This document shows positions 54,314 to 64,000 of a stretch of 64,000 nucleotides of DNA, piece after piece. The notes beneath the pieces are model-generated. The model was not told the origin of the DNA. It saw nothing but the letters and a program-made list of their open reading frames with translations, and did no database searches. Source of the stretch: Saposhnikovia divaricata (lineage: Eukaryota > Streptophyta > Magnoliopsida > Apiales > Apiaceae); contig CM071600.1 in the NCBI GenBank assembly GCA_036435485.1, positions 54,123,546-54,187,545 on the forward strand, in the 5' to 3' direction. Each line of letters starts with the position of its first letter. Positions within the stretch are counted from its first letter, which is position 1. A program made the position numbers and the translations under genes.

Positions 54314-55048
54314 CTACTCAACCCAACTGGCAATCATGTTATCCAACAATGCCACCACTTTTTTTCCACCTTCTTCACCATTCCCAATACACCCTAAAAA
54401 GGCCTCACTCAGTTCTTGAGCTTCCTTGATCATGGCTACCCTCAACAAAGCTCTATAAACCCGGGTTCTCAAATTCAGGCCGGGCACAAAACCCGACTTG
54501 ACCATTAACCTAACAGCCTTAAGACTTTCCAAAAGCATCCCATTTCTGCAAAACCCACCAGCAGCAATGGCATAAAACTTACAATCCGGGTCAGCCGGAC
54601 AATCGGGTCGGGTCAACCAGTTAAACACTTTCATTGCACTTCTTGGCTGACCCTTTTTGAAGTAAGAAGAAAGAAACATTGTGGAAATGATGGGCAAGAA
54701 TGAGAAGTTAGTGTGCTTGATTCGGGTCAAGAAGGAGATGGGTCGGGTCATATCCGGGTCAGAGGAGAGAGAGTGGACTAGAATGGAGAGAGAGATGGAA
54801 TTGAGAGGTGGGTTAGTGAGGAGAGCTGTTTGGACAAGACTAATGGCTTCTGGGATGTTGTTTGAGAAACATAGACGTGGGATTAAGAGATTAATTCTGT
54901 TTAGTTCATGTTCTGTAAGTTTTTTGGTGGTTGTATTACAAGAAGTGGATGAAAAGAGTGGATATAATAATTGTTTGTTAGACAATGGTGAGGAAAAATG
55001 ATGGAAATGTAGCAGAGAAAACAGGGGGAACTTTTGAACTGATCTCAT
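54314..55048 (-). CDS. Short PPR-like protein, probably organellar
   Basis: 244 aa, one exon, from ATG 55048 (MRSVQKFPLFSLLHFHHFSS). The N-terminus is rich in Ser, His and basic residues, fitting a mitochondrial or plastid signal. PPR-like helical pairs follow: NNIPEAISLVQTALLTNPPL, TMFLSSYFKKGQPRSAMKVF, FYAIAAGGFCRNGMLLESLK and RVYRALLRVAMIKEAQELSE. Only about four or five units fit, fewer than in most PPR proteins, but similar short P-type proteins exist. It is divergent from TGD2, with 1.3 kb between the start codons. Function not inferable. Confidence 0.75.
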   Translation of the reverse strand: MRSVQKFPLFSLLHFHHFSSPLSNKQLLYPLFSSTSCNTTTKKLTEHELNRINLLIPRLCFSNNIPEAISLVQTALLTNPPLNSISLSILVHSLSSDPDMTRPISFLTRIKHTNFSFLPIISTMFLSSYFKKGQPRSAMKVFNWLTRPDCPADPDCKFYAIAAGGFCRNGMLLESLKAVRLMVKSGFVPGLNLRTRVYRALLRVAMIKEAQELSEAFLGCIGNGEEGGKKVVALLDNMIASWVE

Positions 55049-56372
55049 TTTGGACCAACAACAATGTACGAATGTGCGGGTTGGCTACTTCTCTAACAAC
55101 ATTAGTATATAGACCTGATTGTAATGAGTATAGCTAAATTGGTTCGTAAATAGGATAACTCATGATATAATAACGAACTGAAATGAATTCAATAAGTTGA
55201 AAATGAAGATCAAGTACTCAAAAGTAAATGAACAATGAACTAGTATTGAAGAACAAGACATATATGAAAGGAAATGAAAATACAGGACAAGAATTTTAAT
55301 GAACGAGAAAAACAACTGTTTTTGATATACATATAGCATATAAAATAAATTGCTTCGTTATTTTTTTGGTGTGGATATGGAATTTAAACAGATGTTAATG
55401 GTATAAAAAAACATTGTAAAACATCGAAATTGATCATGTACAAAAAGCCCGGAAATTATGTGAACAATGCGGAGTGGAGTTTGATGATACTTGTTGAGAA
55501 ATGAAACCTTTCGGCAAAGGCTGGCATTATGGTTTTGATGGCTTCTTCCTAGTATCAGGTAAATGCAGTACTTCACACTATCGAAATTGTGCTCATCAAT
55601 GTAGTTGCTGCTGTTGTGCTTGATGCTTTTAAGTCCTAAAACCTCGAATAACTTCAATGCTACTTGGGATACCTTGTGGCAATAGTTTTGGAATAAGCTG
55701 TGCGAGTCTTATTGATGATCCTTTCCTGTCTAAAGGAACATTTGGCTCACAGTGATTAATTTTGGCTCTGCTACTTTGCAAACCCCATGATTTTTTTGGT
55801 AAGAACACATTTTCTTTAAAAAAAAAAAAGAATATTAAATACATTTGAATATACAATAGCATGATTGTATCTGTGTCTGACCAAAAAGAAAAAGAAAGAA
55901 TATAGCATGTTGTGCTAAATAGTACAAATACACAATTGGATTATATTACTGGACGATACCAAAAGTATGACCCATTATCTGGATGGGTGGGCCGAGTCCA
56001 AAACTGTATCCGTTAGTCGTTGCAGCTTTGTTTCCTCCCCCAATTCTTTTCTTTACCCCCCTCTCCTCACTCCTCTCACACACACAAACACACACTTCAC
56101 AGAATCAGGGTTCTACAAATCAATTTCACTCTCTTGGGACCTTCAAATCCAAAGGTAATTTCTTTATATCCATGTTTCTTTTTCTTGGTTTTGCTCAATT
56201 TATTTATCTTTTGTTTTCTTGATTTTTCATTACTTACACACTTACATTTAACTCATTTCAGCTCCCCCATATGCTAATGTATGTGTAAAGTTAGATTCTT
56301 TGAACTCAAGAATTGAATTTGTAACACTAGACTTAGTTGAAAAATCGAAACTTTGGAGGTTCTGATTAAGAA
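55049..56372. other. Divergent promoter region of the PPR-like gene and TGD2, with TGD2 5' UTR intron
   Basis: A TGD2 5' UTR exon appears to end at 56154 (CAAAG followed by GTAATT), and the intron ends TCATTTCAG at 56261. CT-rich tracts and a (CACA)n run lie at 56035-56095, typical of a plant leader. 55360-55860 carries minus-strand open stretches that I could not assign to any family. Confidence 0.5.
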
Positions 56373-59250
56373 ATGGTTGGGAATTCTTTGGTTTCATCAA
56401 CATGTCCTAGTGTGATATCTTCGTATTCGGTTTTACCCGTTTTGCGAAATGGGGTTGTCAAGTACTTGCCTAATTTGAATTTGAGACCCGGAAGGAGATT
56501 AGTTAGTATAAAAGCTACATCTGATAATGGAGAAAGTACCCAGCAACCGTCTGAGCAGAAGAACCCACTTGCTGTTGTTCTTGATATTCCCAGGACTATT
56601 TGGCGACAAACTTTGCGACCTTTAAGTGATTTTGGGTTTGGGAGGAGGAGCATTTGGGAAGGTGGGGTCGGGTTGTTTATCATGTCGAGTGTGGTTCTTT
56701 TTGTGCTTGGTTTGGCATGGTTGAGGGGGTTTCAGTTGCGTTCAAAGTTCAGGAAGTATTTGGCCGTTTTTGAGTTTGCGCAGGCTTGTGGTATTTGTAA
56801 TGGCACGCCTGTTAGAATCAGAGGGGTCACTGTTGGTAATGTTATTCGGGTCAATCCCTCACTGAAAAGCATTCAAGCAGTTGTGGAGGTCGGTTAAATG
56901 TGTTTTTTTTTTTAAAATTTCTAATATAAAAAGTTTGCTTAATCTGTCACTTTGCAATTTTCCCTTATCTTGCCTCACTGTATTTGTCTGTCACTTTGCA
57001 ATTTTCCCTTATCTTGCCTCACTGTATTTGTTTTGTAGGTTGAAGATGAGAAGGTAATTATACCTCGTAATTCACTGGTTGAGGTGAATCAGTCTGGTCT
57101 TCTCATGGAAACTATGATTGATATAACACCTCGCAACCCTATTCCGACTCCTGCGGTAGGGCCTCTTCATCCTGATTGTGCGAAAGAAGGTCTAATCATA
57201 TGTGACAGACAAAAGATAAAAGGAGTTCAAGGGGTAAGTCTGGATGCATTAGTTGGAATATTTACCCGCCTTGGACGTGAAGTGGAAGAGATTGGTGTTG
57301 CCAATACCTATTCATTAGCTGAAAGAGCTGCAGCAGTTATTGAAGAAGCAAAGCCACTCCTGACACAGGTGGTATATACGCATTTTAAGTTGTCTTATGT
57401 GCAGAGTTGTAGCTACGTAATTTGCTATTATTTCAAGTCAGAGTGGAGATATATTAGCGCTAGTGTTGATTAGTATAGGGGCGGCATGTTCAACTGTTTT
57501 TACATGCAAAAGAAGAATAAAGTGCAACATAAAGATAAAACTTTGTGAATTATATTATTTTGAAATATAAAAGTGACATTGGTGCTTCTACTCGGTGTCT
57601 GTTTTCTGTTTCATGGGTTGGTTCAAACAATATGCTTAGTTTTAATCCTAAAAAGAAATGCCAGCTCACAATCTTTCATTTGGTGCTTAATCTAAGGTGA
57701 GATTATATCTTTCGGGTGACTGCCTTTTTTAGTAACAAGGATTTTGTTTTTTCACATTAGCAGGTTCCTGACTTTCTGTATAAAATTGGCATTATTAACC
57801 TCCCCCGTCTTATAAACTTAGTAACTTGGATCACCAAAGCAGTCCAAGTTTTTATAGGGTCCAGTAATGCCTAATAATGTTGATTTTATATGTTTACTAT
57901 GGTTAGAGAATTCTAGAATGCTTCCGAAAAGGTCATTGCATTGTATTTTAAGTTTTTAGTCTTGATAGAGAGTAATCCTATGATGCCATCAAAACCATCA
58001 GTTCCTTTAGATGAAATATGACATATTGGGTACTCTATTAGTATTGAGTACTTTAATTTTGTCAATGTAATGTACAAATAGATATTTTTGAATGATTTTG
58101 TTAGAATCAGCATATTTTTCCTTCTATTCTCCTACTCTGAATTCGTGCACACTTGTTACCACATAACATAAACATACTGCATTTCTCTTGTTAGACTCAA
58201 CCCTCGCCCCCCTTAAAGAGGGGAGCGACGAGTAGCCAAGTGAGTATTAAATATATACTCTCTTTTTTTAAAAGCAAGTGCATTTAGTGGAAAAGTGTTA
58301 GGGCGTGATCACTATCCCATCATTTTTGGCAGGTTGATTTTAGCAACTAAACTCTAATCATTTGAATTGTAATTAAGCACTATATTTGAAATAATATCAG
58401 TTCCATTGGTTTGCATATGGTCTTACAGTTTCAGCTGAATAGTTTACCTGAGTTGCCAAAGACAGTATAGCTTCTCCTGCAAAGGCAGCCATTGTCACAC
58501 TTTGATGGCAGTATGTACTTAAAACATAACGAAGATTCAGAATTATTAAGGCTTTTGGTTTGCTTGTATGGAGTTTTAAGATTTTGCTCCTAAACATCTC
58601 CTATGTGCTTGTGCATTGAAATCCTCTATTTGATGTAGGATGTCCCAGATCAAAGCCATGGCTGAAGATGTTCAACCTTTGTTGTCTGAGGTTCGAGAAA
58701 GTGGTTTGCTAAAAGAAGTTGAGAGTTTAACTAAAAGCCTCACACAAGCAACGGCGGACTTGAGGTAAACATTCTACCTGATTTAGTTTTCATATGTTTT
58801 CACTTTATGAGCTAATTGGACCTCGTCTTGTCGTTTGGCGAGCTAGTTGCCCAGTAACCTGGGAATTCTAGGAAAATGTTGAAATCGTTGAAGCATAACA
58901 CCTGGCCTGGCAGATTCATATTTTGTATTTTGTATTTTTTTATATTTTGTATTTTATATTGCAGAAATGTGCATTCATCCATTATGACCCCAGAGAACAC
59001 TGAGCTAATCCAGAAATCCATATACACTCTCATTTTCACCCTGAAAAATATTGAGGTTGGAAGCTAATTAGACCAGTACCATTTATATATATATATAATA
59101 ATAATAATTATGTTCCCCAATGTTTTTTTCTTCTAAACTTATATGTCAATTTTGTAGAGTATAAGTTCCGATATTGTGGGATTTACTGGTGATGAAGCTA
59201 CAAGGCGAAATTTGAAGTTGCTTATTAAGTCTCTCAGCAGGCTATTATGA
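56373..59250 (+). CDS. TGD2: TGD2, MCE-domain subunit of the chloroplast lipid importer
   Basis: Five coding exons: 56373-56888, 57039-57368, 58649-58764, 58965-59055 and 59158-59250. Phases agree throughout, giving 381 aa. Residues 1-50 look like a plastid transit peptide. One membrane segment lies near 97-117 (GVGLFIMSSVVLFVLGLAWL). The MCE domain follows, with GTPVRIRGVTVGNVIRV. Downstream helices contain AERAAAVIEEAKPLL, IKAMAEDVQPLLSEVRESGL and LTQATADLR; the C-terminus is RRNLKLLIKSLSRLL. Established: TGD2 sits in the inner envelope, binds phosphatidic acid, and works with the TGD1 permease and TGD3 ATPase to import ER lipids. The exon 3 acceptor is inferred from frame continuity (the CAG at 58646-58648). 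Confidence 0.93.
56944..57031. repeat. 44-bp tandem duplication next to the TGD2 exon 2 splice acceptor
   Basis: CTGTCACTTTGCAATTTTCC then CTTATCTTGCCTCACTGTAT occurs at 56944 and 56988. The second copy runs into TTTTGTAG, the acceptor of exon 2. Confidence 0.9.
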
Positions 59251-60416
59251 TGGAAATGGAGGTTTGACCAGATCGCTAAGATGTATTGGCTGATGGAAGA
59301 GAGAGTAAAATCTCTCTAGGTACTTTAAGTCTGTCTGGCAAGTTTTGTGTTTTGAGTGGGAAGTATAATGCGGGTTTCTAATATGGAGCTTCGTGTTGGT
59401 GTTGAAGAGGCCAGACTTGTGTTGGATGCATCTACTTCGTCTACTAGGATTAAAGTTCTTTAAACTTTCAGTCCAGAGCTCTCTTTCTATTTTCTTAGAA
59501 ACACTTATAAAGCAGATAGAATTTTCCAAAGAGTTTATCGGGGAAGAAAAAATTCCGCAAGCTCTTGTTGAAGAGAAAACTATATTAAAATAACAGCCCT
59601 TTTTTAAGGGCAGGTTTATATTTGTTACGAAGTTAGGATTGTACCATTATTATGTGTACTCGCTTTTTAAACCCAGAAAGCCATTTTCATGATCATCCTA
59701 TTCTTTGCATGAACATATATTTATGCTATTTTACTGCTTAATGTGACAAATTTTAACCTATTGTTTTGGTAGATTAGGGAGCCTGAGATATATGTCATGT
59801 AAGTTCCCTGAGATACCTATCTTTTATATGTAAAAATGGGGTGAGCGTTTTAGTAAATTCAGAATTTTTTAATTAGTCATGCAGGCTCACTAAAATTTAA
59901 AGTTATTTTGTATGTATCTCAGAAAAAATTAGGGTCCTTTTTCTCTTGTTTTGGTGGAACTTGTGACAAATTATATGGCACAACATAAGATTGATTAAAT
60001 GTTACGTTTTTTCCTTTTTTGAGCTGAGTATCATAATTAATGGCCCTTGCAGCATTTTTCCCTCCTTTTTCTTCTCTCGAACCTACAAAATCACTCCTAC
60101 TTCTTGGGACATTTCTACTCCTCTTTCTCTTTGTTGGTTCCTCCCAACATAAATTTTTAGAACTATTTTCACGGCTGACTTTTTCTAATCCACCATAATT
60201 TTACCATATTGCATTTTTTTTCAAGATAGGTGAAAACGGGTAGATTTTTTTGAGCTTTAATTTTGTTGAGTTATGAAATTCATTTGTTTCAGGAAAAGAT
60301 AGACGATGAAATTGTGTTGTTTTTCTTAATCTTCGTGTTTCTGAATTCTAAATATTTGGTTCCTCTCATGCAAATGTATTCTTCCTTGTTATCACATCAC
60401 AACCAAGTAATTCTAA
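59251..60416. other. TGD2 3' UTR, intergenic, and RING gene 5' region
   Basis: TGD2 3' UTR probably reaches to about 59640. 60050-60416 is CT-rich and may be leader of the next gene. No other gene recognised. Confidence 0.5.
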
Positions 60417-63400
60417 ATGTTTAGTTACTATGCTCGAAAATTTGATACTAGATATCCGCCTACATCGATGATGGCTTCGTCTCAAGTTGAAATCTCTTCT
60501 CGCCCTTCATTCCAAAATGTTTTAGGAGACCGCAGCAGCAGGGGAGATTTATGGGAACCAGAGCGTTTGAGGCACAAGAAGATTTCTAATAGTACAGACA
60601 AATGGGCAAGAGCCCGCGATATAGTGTTCGAGACAGACAGTTCTGTAGCTCAATCTGGTAATTCAAGGGAGAATCGGAAAAATGGTGCTGTATCTTCACT
60701 TGTTAAAAAATGGAGGGATATTGAGGCAGAGTCGAAAAACTCAAATGTGAATAACAACAGCAATAATTTATCTCCTTGTAGCAGCAGGAGCAATGCAAGT
60801 TCAGTACTTTCCGATTGCTCTACAATAACTGATGTGATGCATGTGAGCAATTCAGATGCATCGACAGAATATGAGAGAAATAGGGTGGCAGATATAATCA
60901 AGAGATTGACATCGGTGAATGGTGAAGAATGTAATGACCGAGATCATAATATTTGTAAATATTCCTTATCAAAAATTCGGACAACTAATGATCAATCCCC
61001 TCCTAAAATGAGTGCTGGGAAGATAGCATCTCCGCGGATCAGAGGGCGTCATGCTTTGAGTGAGATGCTTATGCAAATGGAGCGCGATAGGTACCGCGAG
61101 ATTCAAAGGATAGGAGACCGCAAGGCTGTCTCCAATTTTGTTCATCGCAAACGGCTTCAGGTATTGTTTGAACAAAAAATGTCCTACAATTTTTTCCCTT
61201 CAAATGATTAGATTACTAATATCTATATTACGTTATATACTTGCAAGACATCAGTGAGACCCCTACTATAATTCGACTTGGTATACCTATTGACAAGGTT
61301 TCTCGTTTTCTTATTCACAAACAGAAACTGCTTCGGGTTAGATTCTTACGCCAAGGATGCTATGCTAAAGATGGTAGTAAATCTAAGTCAACTGTATCCG
61401 AGATGAAGGAGCCTTCACAAGGATCTAGTATTTTGCATCTTAGGTAATCATGCAATCTTGATTTGTGATGCTAGCTAGACATATACAATCACCATGACAT
61501 ACAATTTGCCATCACTCTTGTACAATGTTCAAACGTATCAAGGTAACAGGTTAGTCTAGGAAAACATTAAATATATTCTATGGTGAAACATCTATGGAGT
61601 TTTTAGGTACAATTTTTCATTATAACCAGAAAAGATTAGTGATATACAAAATCTCATAAAGGGAAATGATTTTTTTGGTAATTATTTACGCTAACACAGT
61701 ATTTAAACATTTGTCTAGGGATAAATTTAACACAGAGTGCACAGTAGCTGAATCAAGTCCACGAAAGGAGCATAGAGCAAGGAAATGTTCGGCCTTTAGC
61801 CCAACAAAAGAGGTTACAGACCACAACACTATAAACCCTAAAACACTCACCATCTCCACTCAACACAAAGGAAAGACTCATCCACAGGAAATTGCTCAAT
61901 CAGGAAGTCCACATACAAATGCAATTGCTATTCAAGAAGTAGATACTTGTAATGACAATTTCACACCCTCACATCACACTAGCCAATTACCGCAATCAGA
62001 TAAAGAAGTTAGTCCAGGTTTAGGTGTAACGTGTAAAAAGAAAAACTACGATATCAAAACATTTGATTTCCTAGAACTTGCTGAAAAGGCAGCATCATTA
62101 AAAAGATTTAAAGGCCACGATGCAGAACAGTCCAATGCATCACTTCATGACTGGATAAAAGAAAGTGGTCCTGAATGGACAAGTGAATTTCCTCAAAACC
62201 AAAGCCAGTGGGAAGACGGAGAAGCTTTAAATGATGAGCAAGAAGAAATATATCAAGACTGGATATATGATGTAGCTCGCCCACGGAGTGACTGGGAAGA
62301 TCTAAGGCAAGAAAGATATCAGGAGATGCTGGATCCTTGCTCAAAGAATGGAGATATAAAGCAGTTACTTGAAAGGTATGTTAACTGCTAAATATAAACT
62401 CGGATATCCATAATGCTTATGTATAAAGTCACAAGTAATTATTTTTTTAGCAACTATGATGGTATGTCTACAAGGAATAAGAAGATATTTCACTCATTGT
62501 TCTCAATAATTATCTTTTATTATACAGAAGAAGTGTATCAACTTTTCTTACCAGCAACATGCGAGATAAAATAGATCAAATAATGATGTCTCGTACTCAA
62601 GCAAAACCAAATTCAATAGTTAATCGAGCAGAATCCAAGTTGGAGGACGCAAAGAAGGGATATGAACATAGAATGGCAAGTAAAAATATCGAGGAAGAAG
62701 AAAACAAGAGCCCGGTTGGACATTGTGAAGCTGCCGAATGTTTTGAACAAACACCAACATCAATATGTTCACTTTCGCCATCTGTACAATACAGGTCATG
62801 GCCACGTAATGAAATCCATAGTCCTACTGATGAATCTGTTTCATCTCCTTCTCTGGAACAATCTCCTTCATCTAACTCTTACATAAGAGATAATAAGCTC
62901 TCACTTGTATGTCTTTCTTCTAATCTTAATCTACTATGTGGCGTGCTTAAAATATAGTCAAGGTCACTTTATAGATGTTGTCAATGTAACAGGAGATGGA
63001 ACTCATTTACGATTTAAAAGGTCATGTGGAGCAAATTCATCAGGAGTTAAGTGATCTACGAAAAGCCTTAAGTATCTGCATAAGCATGCAGCAGGCAAAA
63101 CCACAGAATTTAATGCAGATGGGATTGTCAGATCCTATTCATTCAAGTGAGCATCTCTGCTTTTTCTACAATTATTTTATAAGTTCTGTCTTCATATTAA
63201 AGCTTAGCTAATGTTCTTCTTGCAGTAGCTATAGAAAAAGGAAATGAGTCTATCAGTAACTCTCCAAGAAAAGGAAGTTGTTGTCTTTGTTTCGAGTCAG
63301 AAGTTGATTCGCTTCTGTACAGGTACTTCTTATGCAATTTGTACTTGAAAATCAAAATAAATGTGAATATGCGTAAAATTTTTCCCTTTTTTCTTCTCAC

Positions 63401-63795
63401 ATCAACCATTGATGTTTTATTTCTGCACAGCAATCTTGCAAATGCAAATAAATCGTGAAAAAAGTTTTATTATGGTTACAGAATAATTAAAACTTTTGGC
63501 AACAAACACATCCAACTTTATGTTATCTGCATTCTATGTTCTTAGTTCCATAATTTAGTTCTGTAACTTTTTATCATAATTTAGAAGAGTTAATTAGTTT
63601 GTGGTCTAAAAAAAACATCAATCACTAATACAAAAAATATACTTTGTGCATTTTGTCACATGAGTGCAATGTGTTTGCAGATGTGGCCACATGTGCACAT
63701 GTTTCAAATGTGCACAAGAGCTGCAGTGGAATAGCGGAAAATGTCCTAGATGCGAAGCTTCAATACAGGATGTTGTACAGACACGCCCTGGATAA
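60417..63795 (+). CDS. RING-finger (C3HC4-type) protein, probable E3 ubiquitin ligase
   Basis: Seven exons: 60417-61160, 61325-61443, 61719-62375, 62528-62906, 62993-63146, 63226-63322 and 63681-63795. All junctions keep frame, giving 754 aa. Start ATG 60417 (MFSYYARKF); an alternative is ATG 60468. The N-terminal half is Ser/Asn-rich with SSLVKKWRDIE, then the conserved RHALSEMLMQMERDRYREI and KLLRVRFLRQGC. The middle is acidic with Trp-rich pieces (SDWEDLRQERYQEML). A helical stretch (MELIYDLKGHVEQIHQEL) leads to a C-terminal RING: CCLCFESEVDSLLYRCGHMC, then TCFKCAQELQWNSGKCPRCE. It resembles the plant RING family that includes EDA18. Function inferred only from the RING; substrate unknown. 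Confidence 0.82.
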
Positions 63796-64000
63796 AGGTG
63801 AATACATGTGAGATTTTGGCCTTGGATCTGATCACCTTCTTTAAACAGTGTATTGCTTCGTTAAAGAATCGTTAGGTGGATGAGATATATATTTTTTTAA
63901 CAATATATAATAGCCCAAATCAATGCTTATAGAGTTAAATCAATGCTTATAGAGTTAAATCAATGCGTATAGAGTTGCAGTAACACAATTTATCAATCAC
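63796..64000. other. RING gene 3' UTR with 20-bp tandem repeat
   Basis: AAATCAATGCTTATAGAGTT is repeated three times at 63917-63976, the last copy with one change. Nothing else seen. Confidence 0.7.

Noticed and set aside
55358..55862. Overlapping minus-strand ORFs between the PPR-like gene and TGD2
   Set aside because: No recognisable family or splice support; could be chance frames or an old pseudogene.

Overview
The window looks like nuclear DNA of a flowering plant, most likely a eudicot. It is AT-rich, its genes have GT-AG introns, and it carries plant-specific genes (TGD2, PPR, mTERF, Pol eta with a plant-type tail) among several classes of plant transposable elements. I cannot name the species from the sequence alone. 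All assignments come from reading motifs and reading frames; no database search was run.

Left part (1-7,440). The last two exons of a DNA polymerase eta gene (+) are followed by a complete HAD-superfamily hydrolase gene of the HDHD3/DREG-2 type (-). Its three coding exons give 254 aa, and a MITE sits in its second coding intron. AT-rich DNA with two trinucleotide microsatellites follows.

First retroelement (7,437-21,323). This is a complete 13.9-kb Ty1/copia element of Sirevirus-like layout: LTRs of about 1.56 kb, a perfect 5-bp target duplication, a primer-binding site, intact gag, intact pol, and a third ORF downstream of pol broken by a frameshift and a TAG. Its LTRs and the pol-ORF3 spacer share many copies of an inverted decamer, GATTGTCTTG. 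The LTRs are nearly identical, so the insertion is young.

Repeat-rich middle (21,324-43,240). In order: foldback elements and MITEs, a 51-bp minisatellite, a minus-strand Ty3/gypsy derivative lacking RT, a MULE/FAR1-type transposase beside a truncated plant mobile domain (PMD) ORF with recurring GCAATG..CATTGC palindromes, two copies of one LINE 3' end, a candidate LTR with a TTCTCGAAT array, a direct repeat with tRNA-like Pol III boxes, an L1-like LINE tail and a 1.07-kb element with long terminal inverted repeats.

Right part (43,346-64,000). Gene-rich: a two-exon P-class PPR gene; a complete 3.4-kb Tc1/mariner element with an intact DD39D transposase and an unexpected antiparallel second ORF; an intronless mTERF gene; a short PPR-like gene (-) divergent from TGD2, the MCE subunit of the chloroplast lipid importer (five coding exons, 381 aa); and a seven-exon RING-finger gene (754 aa). 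The genes do not form one pathway. Several probably act in organelles (PPR, mTERF, TGD2), but each is transcribed independently, as usual in plants.
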